Shown piece after piece: positions 1-8,681 of a stretch of DNA of 64,000 nucleotides (positions are counted from its first letter, which is position 1; the number at the start of each line of letters is the position of its first letter). Position numbers and translations under genes: made by a program. The notes under the pieces are model-generated. The model was given only the letters and a program-made list of their open reading frames with translations, was not told the DNA's origin and searched no databases. Source of the DNA: GCA-1730015 sp964583825 (GTDB taxonomy: Bacteria > Pseudomonadota > Gammaproteobacteria > Granulosicoccales > Granulosicoccaceae); NCBI GenBank assembly GCA_964583825.1, contig CAZOXM010000007.1, positions 1-64,000 on the forward strand. Reading direction: 5' to 3'.

Positions 1-980
1 CTGGTGAGAAGACTTTTCTCGTTGTCCCGCCATGGTTTGCGAGAGGCTTTTATCAGGTTCGATATCTGCAGGTTGCGGTTTTCTCTTCCCCGGTTAGGGA
101 ATGACGCCGGGTCGATAATCTGAAGCGAATCGCGCGGCGGATTGTTAAATGCCTGTTCTAGTAATAACTCGCCGTTGCTTTTGCGCATTAGATGGTCGAC
201 AAACCGCTCCCCTTCACGATACACAAACTGCAGATTTCGGAAATTTCTGGTCTGGATATAACTCAGTGCAGGATCGTCCACATTGTTTCTGCTGAACATA
301 TAGTTATTGAGTTGTTCGAATCCGGCCTTGCAGTCTGCGAGCTGACACAGCCGTCGTGCCTGCCACTGTGCGTGACCCTCCAGAATGGTTGATTTGGAGA
401 ACACCTCCTGATAGCTGGCGTTGCGCTGTTCAAACACTTTGTGCTTAACATCGTCTGCTGCATGGATCAGTTCATGAAATAACAGGGCCTGCACAGCCTG
501 TTGCTCGCTGGTCAGGTTTGCAACAGCGTTTAGATAGTCGAGAAAGTTTTCACGATGAAGCAGTATCGCTTTGGCTTCCGGCGAGTAGATGGCGAGCACG
601 GATCCGGAGGACTGTGCCGTCAGAATATTTCTCACCAGCGCTTTGGCAAAAACATCGTTGTCGATATCGTGACGCATGGCCCGCAGTAAGCCGTTGCGGG
701 CATGGCCCTGTATTGTAGGCGTATCAACGATGCGCAATGAAATGTGTGAGAGGTTTACATCAAGCTCTGCCGCGACCAGAGCGCGTGCCGAATGGAACCA
801 GGGTTGGTAGGCCTCGCCACTCGTTACGTCGTCTGCCGGCTCACTCGCCACGCTTGTGGGAAACGAGCCGCTGCGTTCCTGTCCCACCGTGCTGCAGCCA
901 CTGAGTAATACCAGCAGCACCACGGCAAGCAGGGAGGCTGCAAGTGGGGTTTTTCTCCTGCTGGCGGGGATATCGAACAT
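1..980 (-). CDS. Putative zinc metallopeptidase lipoprotein, partial at its C-terminus
   Basis: I translated this frame by hand. It stays open from an ATG at 980 to the window edge, so the C-terminus is missing (326 codons visible). The N-terminus is a type II signal peptide: basic residues R8-R9-K10, a hydrophobic run, and the lipobox L-L-S-G-C with Cys29, which predicts lipidation and envelope anchoring. Near residue 169 it has H-E-L-I-H, the HExxH zinc site of metallopeptidases, followed about 20-30 residues later by an E-G-H that could give the third ligand. The rest resembles no family I can name. No strong Shine-Dalgarno sequence precedes the ATG. The gene is divergent from the permease gene, with about 130 bp between the starts. 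The lipoprotein call is firm. Peptidase activity is inferred from one motif. Confidence 0.6.
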   Translation of the reverse strand, partial: MFDIPASRRKTPLAASLLAVVLLVLLSGCSTVGQERSGSFPTSVASEPADDVTSGEAYQPWFHSARALVAAELDVNLSHISLRIVDTPTIQGHARNGLLRAMRHDIDNDVFAKALVRNILTAQSSGSVLAIYSPEAKAILLHRENFLDYLNAVANLTSEQQAVQALLFHELIHAADDVKHKVFEQRNASYQEVFSKSTILEGHAQWQARRLCQLADCKAGFEQLNNYMFSRNNVDDPALSYIQTRNFRNLQFVYREGERFVDHLMRKSNGELLLEQAFNNPPRDSLQIIDPASFPNRGRENRNLQISNLIKASRKPWRDNEKSLLT

Positions 981-1112
981 GGGTTTTTTCGAGCGGCTTT
1001 TTACTGGTAACGGTAGAATCGACGACTAATTGATGATTGCCGTGGCCATGTTGGCGGCTTTCTGTACCCGTTTTATGCGCTACCGCGGATAACGCGAACA
1101 GCAAGTAGAGAG

Positions 1113-2570
1113 GTGTTAACTGTGTCACTGTTACTGGCGCTGCTGCCGGTGCTTGTTTCCTGTTTGTTGATCCTGGTGTGGCGCTACACGGCAATTACCG
1201 CGTCGCTGGCCGGTGTTGCCGCTGCATTGACGATAAGCATCCTGTCGCCGTCACTGCATATCGCTCCGGAGCACTGGCGGCCGCTGCTCACCGATACCGG
1301 GTCGCTGTGTCTGAATATCGGTATGGTGTTGCTGGGCGGAGTTTTTTTATATCAGTCACTCAGCGCAGGGTGGGGTTTACAGCGTATTGCTGACTGGGTG
1401 CAGTCGCGCATTGCAGGGGAAGTGCACTGCCTTTTGGTGGTCGTGTTTGGTGTGGGGCTTTTTTTTGAATCGACCACCGGCTTTGGTGTAGGTATTCTGG
1501 TGACAGCGCCGCTGTTGCTGGCGCTCGGCTATGCGCCGTTAAATGCAGCGTTTCTTGCGCTACTGGGACAATGCGGGGTCACCTGGGGGGCGCTTGCGAT
1601 CGGCACGATTATCGGGGCGCAGCTATCCGGTCTGCCGTCTACCCTGCTGGGCCTGTTCGCGGTACCGCTTAGTCTCCCGTTTCTTTGCCTGTGTGGGCTG
1701 GCGGCGATGACTGTCGCCGGCCTTTGGCGCAGGTACCGGACGTCGTTCTTGTTGCTGTGGCTCTTCGCATACGTCGCCGTTGTCGCCGCTCTGTTGTGCT
1801 TGTGTACTTATCTGTTCGGTGTCGAGCTGGCTGGTTGTCTCGCTGGTGCCGGTGTGGTGATCTTCGGCTTTACAGTCTCCGGTCGGGTGAAAGACAGCGC
1901 AGCGACCCCGATTCCCTGGCGCTCGCTGCTGCCATTCGTGGTACTGGTGACCGGGCTGTTGGTGTCGAGACTGGTAACGCCCGTCAGGCAGTTGTTGCAG
2001 ACGGTCACTATCGGTGAATTTACACCGTTTTATCACGCGAGCTTCTGGCTGATGTCAGCCGTTGTCGTGGTGCTGGTTTTGCTGCCTGGCAGTCGACAAC
2101 GCATCGCGGTCTGGATCACAGCCGCGCTTGTGCAGTGGGGTAAGGCGCTGCTCGCCGTGTGCGGTTTTTTATTATTGGGACAGTTGATGAAGTACTCGGG
2201 GATGACCTCAGTGTTAGCTGAGTCTGCGTCAATCGCTTCCGGAAAGTCCTATGCCTGGTTTGCGCCCGCACTGGGTGCGCTCGGTGGTTTTTTGACCGCG
2301 AGCAACGCTTCCTCGAATGCGCTCTTTATGGAGTTTCAGGTAAAAACGGCAGGGACAGTCGGTATGCCGGTTGAGCTGGTCGCGTCGGTCCAGAGTGTTG
2401 CCGGTTCGAACGCCACCCTTGCGTCTCCAGGCAGGGTGGTGTTCGCAGCGAGTATCGTTGGAGAAGATGGTGCTGAATCGACGCTGCTGCGCAGAGCGAT
2501 TCCGATTGCTGTGGGTGGAGCGCTCGGTACCGCGCTGCTGACCGATTTATACTGGCGCCTGTTTGCGTAA
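1113..2570 (+). CDS. lctP: L-lactate permease family transporter (LctP/GlcA type)
   Basis: This is an integral inner-membrane protein of 485 residues with about 12 hydrophobic segments. It belongs to the lactate permease family (TC 2.A.14), whose members import lactate or glycolate with protons. The family signature is visible around residues 115-175: F-F-E-S-T-T-G-F-G-V-G, then A-P-L-N-A-A-F-L-A-L-L-G-Q and W-G-A-L-A-I-G-T. The C-terminal half carries S-N-A-S-S-N-A-L-F, also typical. It is somewhat shorter than the E. coli members (about 550 residues). Translation probably starts at GTG 1113 behind AGAGAGG; GTG 1122 is an alternative. A D-lactate dehydrogenase gene lies 1.5 kb downstream, which supports lactate or another short 2-hydroxyacid as substrate. 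Glycolate cannot be excluded. Confidence 0.85.
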   Translation: MLTVSLLLALLPVLVSCLLILVWRYTAITASLAGVAAALTISILSPSLHIAPEHWRPLLTDTGSLCLNIGMVLLGGVFLYQSLSAGWGLQRIADWVQSRIAGEVHCLLVVVFGVGLFFESTTGFGVGILVTAPLLLALGYAPLNAAFLALLGQCGVTWGALAIGTIIGAQLSGLPSTLLGLFAVPLSLPFLCLCGLAAMTVAGLWRRYRTSFLLLWLFAYVAVVAALLCLCTYLFGVELAGCLAGAGVVIFGFTVSGRVKDSAATPIPWRSLLPFVVLVTGLLVSRLVTPVRQLLQTVTIGEFTPFYHASFWLMSAVVVVLVLLPGSRQRIAVWITAALVQWGKALLAVCGFLLLGQLMKYSGMTSVLAESASIASGKSYAWFAPALGALGGFLTASNASSNALFMEFQVKTAGTVGMPVELVASVQSVAGSNATLASPGRVVFAASIVGEDGAESTLLRRAIPIAVGGALGTALLTDLYWRLFA

Positions 2571-3914
2571 CCTGCGAGCGCAAAGCAGCAGTAGTAACAT
2601 GGCACCTTGGCCCATCGCTCCGCCACCGCTGGCCTCGACATTAACGTTATCGCCATTGTCCCCGGTACTGCCGTTGTTGGCACGATTCTCCACAACGGTG
2701 ATGTTATAGAGCACCTCGTTGTTTGCAGCACTGCTCTCAGGCTCATTCGCGCTGACGCTTGCCACCAGGGTGAGGTCTCCGGGTTGCACGGCAGTGGCTG
2801 AGAAAGTCACCGAAGCACGCTGACCGGGAGTCAGTTCCGGCAGTGCACAGTTAACTGCCTGACCATCGGCTGTGCAATCATTACCGGTGGCGAACGTCAG
2901 ACCCGGTGGCAGCGCAGCGCCGGCAACCGGGGCAGTCGCGGTGTTTTCTGTACTTTCGTTTTGAATGGTCATGGCGATGGCCACAGACTGTCCGGCATTA
3001 ACAACCGCCGTATCGCTGCTTACCGCAAGCGAGAGATCGACGCTGGCCGCCATCGCTTCAGTCACGGTAACGTTTACGCTGTCGGTATTATTCGAGGTGT
3101 TGTTGTCGGGTTGATCGGCGCTGACGGTTCCGGTAAAGCTGACCGCATCCGCACGATTAGTGTTTGCGACGAACTCAAGCGTGCGCGATTCACCGGCACT
3201 GAGTTCAGCCAGTGCACAATTGAGTGAGCCGTTATCGGTGGTACAACTGCCGTCGTGTGAAACTGTGGTCTCTGCCGGAACAGTCAGTTCAACCACCGGC
3301 GCGGTGGCTGTTTCATCGTTGCTGTTATTGGTTACCGTCACAGAGACGGTGTAGTCACTATTTACCGTTGCCGCATTCGCTGATGCTTCAAGTGACAGAT
3401 CCACCGCAGATGCGAGTGATGTTGACTCGAGTGTAAGCGTTCGCCAGCGTCCTCGGGCGTAGGCGGTACCGTTGCCTTCGGGTATCAGACCGTTGGTCAG
3501 AGCATTGGATTCAACTGAAATTTCGGCGCCGGATGGAATGCTGATGTCGGTGAATGTATGTTGTTGCAACTCGTAATCGGTGTCCGTCGCCTGATTGACT
3601 GCCGTGCCGACGACGACCCCGTCCACGAGAAAGCGGTATTCGCACTCTCCATCCTCTTCGCCGAGGGCGGTGATAGTGACGTCATAGATGCCGGAAGCAC
3701 CCGTAAATGTGGTGCTGGCACGCGCGAATACTTCGCGATAGTCCTCTTCACTCGCATCGATAGCGAGCGCATCCTGCCGACGATCCTTGTAGTAAGGCGC
3801 TGCGCCGTCGTTCAGGCTGTCGAAGTCGCTGCGGGCGTCATAGACAACGGTATCTGCCTGGCTGGTACCAAACAGCATCAGGATCGACAAAAAGGCTGTG
3901 ACGACAGTTTTCAT
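2547..3914 (-). CDS. Secreted DUF11-repeat protein with GlyGly-CTERM-like sorting tail
   Basis: The protein has 455 residues from the ATG at 3914, chosen because a Sec signal peptide (M-K-T-V-V-T-A-F-L-S-I-L-M, cleavage near S-Q-A) follows directly. The frame extends upstream to 4055 but that extension has no signal character. The mature part begins with about 140 residues of a beta-rich domain. Two DUF11/CARDB-like repeats follow, each opening with V-D-L-S-L and carrying a disulphide-type C-x-x-D/N-G-x-x-x-x-C-A-L core. The C-terminus is a glycine patch (S-G-G-G), a leucine-rich helix (M-L-L-L-L-L) and a basic end (R-R-L-R-K-Q), the layout of GlyGly-CTERM tails processed by rhombosortase. 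It ends tail-to-tail with the permease gene, overlapping it by 24 bp. It probably acts at the cell surface; its ligand is unknown. Confidence 0.75.
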   Translation of the reverse strand: MKTVVTAFLSILMLFGTSQADTVVYDARSDFDSLNDGAAPYYKDRRQDALAIDASEEDYREVFARASTTFTGASGIYDVTITALGEEDGECEYRFLVDGVVVGTAVNQATDTDYELQQHTFTDISIPSGAEISVESNALTNGLIPEGNGTAYARGRWRTLTLESTSLASAVDLSLEASANAATVNSDYTVSVTVTNNSNDETATAPVVELTVPAETTVSHDGSCTTDNGSLNCALAELSAGESRTLEFVANTNRADAVSFTGTVSADQPDNNTSNNTDSVNVTVTEAMAASVDLSLAVSSDTAVVNAGQSVAIAMTIQNESTENTATAPVAGAALPPGLTFATGNDCTADGQAVNCALPELTPGQRASVTFSATAVQPGDLTLVASVSANEPESSAANNEVLYNITVVENRANNGSTGDNGDNVNVEASGGGAMGQGAMLLLLLCARRLRKQAPV

Positions 3915-4057
3915 AATCGGAACTTTGAGAGTTGATCGTAAGGATCGGCGGCAGCGATGAAAAAAACCTGAGGGGCCTGTAGTAGAATGCCGACAAAGCG
4001 CCGCATCGGCGGTGAGTGAGGCACTACCCCGGAGACCGGAAGCTTGGGACCACACTG

Positions 4058-5440
4058 GTGAAACGAGATATCGAAGTCGCGCTGAAAGTTTTACAGCAGA
4101 GATTTGGCGACCGCTTGCAAACCGGCCGGTCTATCCGTGAGCAGCACGGTCATACAACGACGTATATCGAAAACCAGCCACCGGATGCGGTGGTGTTTGC
4201 CGAATCGGCAGAAGACGTAAAGACGCTGGTTGAGCTGTGTGCTCGTTATCATTGCCCGGTGATTCCGTTTGGTACCGGTTCGTCACTGGAAGGGCAGCTC
4301 AATGCGCCGCAGGGTGGCGTTTCGATTGATTTCAGTCGTATGAATCAGGTTATCGAGGTGCACCCTGAAGATCTGACCGCGACAGTGCAACCCGGCGTGA
4401 CCCGCAAAGCCCTGAATCAGCACCTGCGCGACACCGGCTTGTTTTTTCCGGTTGACCCGGGGGCGGACGCGAGCATCGGTGGTATGGCAGCAACGCGGGC
4501 CTCCGGTACCAACGCAGTGCGCTACGGCACAATGAAAGACAACGTGCTGAGTGTGCGGGCCGTGATGGCCGACGGACGCGAAATAAACACTGCTACCCGT
4601 GCACGCAAGTCCGCAGCCGGTTACGACCTCACACGATTGCTGGTCGGTGCTGAGGGATCGCTTGGTGTCTTTACCGAACTGACCGTTCGTCTGCACGGAC
4701 AGCCCGAAAGTGTTGTGGGAGGCGTGTGTAACTTTCCATCGGTCGCTGACGCCTGCAGTGCGGCCATTCAAACGATTCAGTACGGCATTCCGGTGGCCCG
4801 TATTGAAATGCTGGATGCGGTGCAGGTAAAAGCCTGTAATGCCTATTCAAAACTGAACCTGCCGGAACGGCCCACGATGTTTGTGGAGTTCCATGGCAGC
4901 GAGGCATCCACGGCAGAGCAGTCGGCGTTGTTCGCTGAAATTATTGCCGACTGTGCAGGATCCGATTTTGAATGGGCGGCCGACGAGGAGAAGCGCGCTG
5001 AGCTGTGGCAGGCGCGGCATAACGCGTATTGGGCCGCCTGCGCGTTACGGCCCGGTTGCGAAGCGCTGGTGACGGATGCCTGTGTGCCGATTTCGAGGCT
5101 GGCGGACTGCGTGGAGCAAACCCGTGTCGATATTGAAGCTCATGGTTTGCTTGCGCCGATCGTCGGTCATGTCGGCGACGGGAACTTCCACACAAGCGTA
5201 CTGATTGATCCCGCCAATACCGCCGAACTGGCGGCTGCTGTCGCATTCTCGGAGCGCCTGTCGCAGCGCGCCATCGAGATGGGCGGCACCTGCACCGGTG
5301 AACACGGTATCGGTCAGGGCAAGCAGAAGTACCTGTACCGTGAACTGGGTGACACGGTGGAGTTTATGCGAGTGATCAAATCCGCCCTCGATCCGCACGA
5401 TATTATGAATCCTGGCAAGATATTCGCGGTCCACCCGTAG
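4058..5440 (+). CDS. dld: FAD-linked D-lactate dehydrogenase (LDHD/DLD type)
   Basis: This enzyme should oxidise D-lactate, and possibly other D-2-hydroxyacids, to the 2-oxoacid and pass electrons to the respiratory chain. The FAD-binding PCMH domain fills the N-terminal half: P-F-G-T-G-S-S-L-E-G, then G-G-M-A-A-T-R-A-S-G-T-N-A-V-R-Y-G-T and G-A-E-G-S-L-G-V. The C-terminal FAD-oxidase domain shows V-G-H-V-G-D-G-N-F-H, G-T-C-T-G-E-H-G-I-G and H-D-I-M-N-P-G-K. These match mitochondrial LDHD more closely than GlcD. I prefer GTG 4058 (460 residues); GTG 4016 would add 14 residues and is also possible. The gene is divergent from the DUF11 gene, with about 140 bp between. With the nearby permease it makes a plausible lactate-utilisation pair. 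Confidence 0.85.
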   Translation: MKRDIEVALKVLQQRFGDRLQTGRSIREQHGHTTTYIENQPPDAVVFAESAEDVKTLVELCARYHCPVIPFGTGSSLEGQLNAPQGGVSIDFSRMNQVIEVHPEDLTATVQPGVTRKALNQHLRDTGLFFPVDPGADASIGGMAATRASGTNAVRYGTMKDNVLSVRAVMADGREINTATRARKSAAGYDLTRLLVGAEGSLGVFTELTVRLHGQPESVVGGVCNFPSVADACSAAIQTIQYGIPVARIEMLDAVQVKACNAYSKLNLPERPTMFVEFHGSEASTAEQSALFAEIIADCAGSDFEWAADEEKRAELWQARHNAYWAACALRPGCEALVTDACVPISRLADCVEQTRVDIEAHGLLAPIVGHVGDGNFHTSVLIDPANTAELAAAVAFSERLSQRAIEMGGTCTGEHGIGQGKQKYLYRELGDTVEFMRVIKSALDPHDIMNPGKIFAVHP

Positions 5441-5716
5441 CGCAGGTTCTGTTGCGCACACTCCCGTACATTTATTGCGTCGGGTTGATTGTGTGAGCTG
5501 CATCATAAAAACGGTAGTGTCCGGCACGATGACGCGGCAATCAGAGCCCGGAGGGACGCGACCGCAGTAGCGCCCGGGGTTGGCCGGAACTACCCCAATG
5601 ACTAGACTCTGGTCAATCTGGACCTATACAGCAGCCGTATTTGTGGCTTACCGGACTGCACAAAATTCGGCACTGTCGGGACCGTAGAACACATTTAACC
5701 TGTGAGGTGGAAAATC
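5441..5716. other. Intergenic region between dld and tpa
   Basis: No convincing gene is seen in these 276 bp. A short stem (GCGCA/TGCGC) follows the dld stop without a T-tract, so it is not a clear terminator. The remainder is GC-rich and must hold the start signals of the aminotransferase gene. I found no unambiguous -35/-10 pair or known riboswitch motif. Confidence 0.5.
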
Positions 5717-7099
5717 ATGAGCCTTGATTCTGACCAAGTTGATATTGAGGAAGCGCTGGAGAGTGATCAGGCGCACGTGTGGCATCACCTGACTCAACAC
5801 AAGCCCTTCGAAGAAAAAAAGCCGCCGATGATGGTAAGCGGCAATGGCATTCGCATTACCGATGCGAACGGCAAAGAGTACATTGATGCAGTGTCCGGCG
5901 CGGTGTGGACGGTTAATGTCGGCTATGGTCGCGAACGAATTGCTAACGCGGTGCGGGATCAGCTGGTGGAGATGTGCTATTTCGCCAACGCGGCCGGCAA
6001 CATACCGGGTGCGATGTTCGCCAAAAAACTGATTGAAAAGATGCCCGGTATGAGTCGGGTGTATTTTTCGAACTCCGGTTCCGAGGCCAATGAGAAGGTG
6101 TACAAAATGGTGCGCCAGCTAGCGGCGCTCGAGACCGACGGAGTGAAGCATAAGATCATCTATCGCGATCGCGATTACCATGGCACGACCATTGGTGCGC
6201 TGAGTTCCACAGGACAATTCCAGCGCAAGGGGCAGTACGGACCGTTTGCACCGGGTTTCGTTGAAATGCCGCACTGTCTCGAATACCGCAGTGAATACGG
6301 TGACGTCGACAATTATGGTGAACTCGCGGCACTTGAACTTGAAAAAGTCATTCTGCGTGAAGGCGCAGAGACAATCGGTGCCGTTGTACTGGAGCCGATT
6401 ACCGCGGGCGGTGGTGTGATCACACCACCGGAAGGGTACTGGGAGACGATTCAGCACATCTGCAAAAAGTACAATGTGCTCTTACACATTGACGAGGTGG
6501 TATGCGGTGTCGGCAGAACAGGTAAATGGTTCGGCTACCAGCACTACGGAGTTAAGCCGGACTTTGTCACAATGGCCAAAGGTGTGGCGAGTGGCTACGC
6601 AGCCATCTCCTGCACGGTGACCACTGAGGAAGTGTTTGATCGCTTCAAGGCCAATGCGGATGATCCAATGAGCTACTTCCGCGACATCAGTACCTTTGGA
6701 GGCTGTGCCTCCGGCCCGGCGGCGGCGCTTGAAAATATGAAGATCATCGAAGAAGAAGGGTTGGTTGAAAACGCTGAAAAAATGGGTGAATACCTGATGG
6801 ATAAGCTGCGTATGCTGCAGCAGAAGCATCAACTGATAGGTGATGTTCGTGGCAAGGGTCTGTTCGTTGGCATGGAGCTGGTGAAGGACCGTTTAAGCAA
6901 GGAACCGGTCGACGAAGCCATACCGGCGCAGATTGCCGCAGACTGCATGGAGCAGGGCGTGATTATCGGTCGTACGAACCGCAGCTTTGAAAAGCACAAC
7001 AACACACTTTGCCTGAGCCCCGCGCTGATTTGTACTGAGCAGGATCTCGATGAGATCGTCGATGCCATTGATGGTGCACTGACACGCGTGGTCGGATAG
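5717..7099 (+). CDS. tpa: Taurine--pyruvate aminotransferase-like class III aminotransferase
   Basis: The protein has 460 residues from ATG 5717, preceded by AGGTGG. It is a fold-type I PLP enzyme of class III. S-G-S-E-A-N (near 120), Y-H-G-T-T (154), H-I-D-E-V (257) and the PLP lysine K288 in V-T-M-A-K-G-V-A-S-G-Y are all present. The N-terminal stretch A-H-V-W-H-H-L-T-Q-H-K-P, the motif G-A-V-W-T-V-N-V-G-Y-G-R and R-D-I-S-T-F-G-G-C are characteristic of taurine:pyruvate transaminases, which make sulfoacetaldehyde and alanine. The usual partners xsc, ald and pta are not next to it. Beta-alanine or another omega-amino acid remains a possible substrate. The stop codon TAG is followed immediately by a palindromic element. 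Confidence 0.72.
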   Translation: MSLDSDQVDIEEALESDQAHVWHHLTQHKPFEEKKPPMMVSGNGIRITDANGKEYIDAVSGAVWTVNVGYGRERIANAVRDQLVEMCYFANAAGNIPGAMFAKKLIEKMPGMSRVYFSNSGSEANEKVYKMVRQLAALETDGVKHKIIYRDRDYHGTTIGALSSTGQFQRKGQYGPFAPGFVEMPHCLEYRSEYGDVDNYGELAALELEKVILREGAETIGAVVLEPITAGGGVITPPEGYWETIQHICKKYNVLLHIDEVVCGVGRTGKWFGYQHYGVKPDFVTMAKGVASGYAAISCTVTTEEVFDRFKANADDPMSYFRDISTFGGCASGPAAALENMKIIEEEGLVENAEKMGEYLMDKLRMLQQKHQLIGDVRGKGLFVGMELVKDRLSKEPVDEAIPAQIAADCMEQGVIIGRTNRSFEKHNNTLCLSPALICTEQDLDEIVDAIDGALTRVVG

Positions 7100-7239
7100 C
7101 AGGATGTTGAAAAACTATTGCGCTAGGTCTGAGGGCGTTAAATTCCCCCTCAAAATGCTCATTTATCACCCATAAACTGCGCTTTTTCGGGGAAATTTGC
7201 CTACTCAGACTGTCGCTCATCACGTTTTTCAAAACCCTG
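7100..7239. repeat. MITE-like palindromic element 1
   Basis: The 140-bp segment is bounded by imperfect 16-bp terminal inverted repeats: CAGGATGTTGAAAAAC at the left and, read on the other strand, CAGGGTTTTGAAAAAC at the right (14 of 16 match). Inside, GTCTGAG at 7127-7133 pairs with CTCAGAC at 7204-7210, and AAATTCCCC pairs with GGGGAAATTT, so the whole element can fold into one long hairpin. ATAG stands on both sides and could be a 4-bp target duplication; the left copy contains the tpa stop codon. It contains no gene. Similar ends occur in intergenic repeats of other gammaproteobacteria, from memory only. Confidence 0.6.
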
Positions 7240-7255
7240 ATAGCTGCAAGCTAGA

Positions 7256-7277
7256 AGATGCGCCGCCGGGCGCATCT
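7256..7277. terminator. Perfect hairpin between convergent genes, possible terminator
   Basis: AGATGCGCC and GGCGCATCT form a perfect 9-bp stem with a GCCG loop. On the plus strand it is followed by GCCGCTTTT, a weak T-tract. It lies between convergent tpa and the lipoprotein gene ending at 7339, so it could terminate tpa transcripts. Confidence 0.4.
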
Positions 7278-7338
7278 GCCGCTTTTACCTGTAACGCACG
7301 CTAGCGCGTAGTGCAAGCGCGAGCAAAGACAGATGGCG

Positions 7339-8643
7339 CTACTTGTGGTGACACTCGACAAATGAACTGCCGTCGAAATCCCAGTAGCGAAAGCTACCAT
7401 CACCGATATTTTCTGCCCAGCCGTAGTAGAGATTCTCATACCAGTCGCTGGTGTAAATGTCGCCGTCAGCGGTCCAGTTGAATCTGCGCTCACCGTCGCG
7501 TTCAAAGATTCCTTCATCATGAAAGTGGTAGGTGTGAATCTGCGGGAAGTGCGATGGTGTTACGTACCTGTCGCCACTGACCCGGTCGAGTACATAGCGC
7601 CCGCAGCTCAGCGTTTTATCGATCAGTCCGGCGGCAGTAAACTGCAATCTGTGCAGTGTGATCTGCCCGAAGAGCGGACTGACCGGGCCTGCGACGGAAT
7701 CCTCTGAGAAAAACCAGTCTGCCGCCTGCATCACTTGAACATCTCTGGATATGCGGTAGTCCGCGCGACTGCCAAACAGTGCCAGGTAATGAACACCTGA
7801 CTGATCAGCGGAAATTTGAATGTCTTTCTCGGTGTTTTCGATGACGCCTCGACGCACGATGGAATAGTCCGGTGCAATAACCGCGTAGCTTGTTGCTGTA
7901 GCGTCGCCGGTGTAACGATAGGTCAGTGTGGTTTGCAGGCCTTGCGGCAGATATACCGAATAGTAGTCGTAGTTGTCGAGGCACAGCGATGCCGCCAGCG
8001 AACTACCGGGTTCAAGTGCGGTTGACTTCAGAATCCGGTTGCTGCGTTCATAGTCATCCTCAACGCATTGCGATTGCGAATCGACGTTCAGTGTGAATGA
8101 GTTGCTGTAGTTATTGTTCACTTCAGACTCCGCCAGGTAGCGAAAGCTCTGATTGAGGGTGATATTTTTGAAATTGTTTTCCAGATAACCGCTCCAGTCC
8201 GGATTCACCTCCACTCGCGCGAAATAACTTCCCATCGGCAGCGCTGGTATTTTCGTGCGCGCGTGTATCAGTGACGGCCCTGTGCTGACCGTGTGCTGAT
8301 CAAACAGGGCGCTTCGGTAGCTGATGGCGAAATCGGCCTGCTGGGACAACTCGACGACAAATGACAGATCGTCGAGCGGGAAGTCCTCGTTCTGCAGATT
8401 ACTCACGGCAATATCAAAGGCGAGATGATCACTGGTGGTCGCTGCGGTCGCTACCGAGGCGATAACCAGATCGGGGTTCTTTTCCGGAAAGCTGTCCACT
8501 GTCAGGGACGGCGTGTCGCCGTCGGCGAAAAGCTGGGCCTGCAACAGTGGCGTACTTTGCGCCGATGTGTCTGTCCCTACATCACTACAGCTCATCAGTA
8601 GTAAAGAGAGGGGGATAAGCCAGTGTTTGTCTGTCATTACCAT
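7339..8643 (-). CDS. Predicted lipoprotein with beta-rich domains, function unknown
   Basis: This 434-residue protein has a type II signal peptide: a short basic N-terminus, a leucine-rich core and the lipobox L-L-M-S-C (Cys near 19). Residues 55-190 look like a CARDB-type beta-sandwich (D-L-V-I-A-S-V and later N-N-Y-S-N-S-F-T-L). Residues 195-310 resemble a bacterial pre-peptidase C-terminal type domain: E-D-D-Y-E-R-S-N, Y-Y-S-V-Y-L and H-Y-L-A-L-F-G. The last 110 residues are rich in Tyr, Trp and Asp and end with C-H-H-K. There is no catalytic motif. It is probably a binding or structural envelope protein. It sits 38 bp behind the next lipoprotein gene on the same strand, so the two may be co-transcribed. 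Confidence 0.6.
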   Translation of the reverse strand: MVMTDKHWLIPLSLLLMSCSDVGTDTSAQSTPLLQAQLFADGDTPSLTVDSFPEKNPDLVIASVATAATTSDHLAFDIAVSNLQNEDFPLDDLSFVVELSQQADFAISYRSALFDQHTVSTGPSLIHARTKIPALPMGSYFARVEVNPDWSGYLENNFKNITLNQSFRYLAESEVNNNYSNSFTLNVDSQSQCVEDDYERSNRILKSTALEPGSSLAASLCLDNYDYYSVYLPQGLQTTLTYRYTGDATATSYAVIAPDYSIVRRGVIENTEKDIQISADQSGVHYLALFGSRADYRISRDVQVMQAADWFFSEDSVAGPVSPLFGQITLHRLQFTAAGLIDKTLSCGRYVLDRVSGDRYVTPSHFPQIHTYHFHDEGIFERDGERRFNWTADGDIYTSDWYENLYYGWAENIGDGSFRYWDFDGSSFVECHHK

Positions 8644-8681
8644 AACACTCCAATAGGACGATAGCGGGTCAGGGTTTGTGT

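Noticed and set aside
841..1194. Minus-strand frame of 117 codons opposite the permease start
   Set aside because: It overlaps the lipoprotein gene in another frame and the permease gene on the other strand, and has the composition of a shadow frame.
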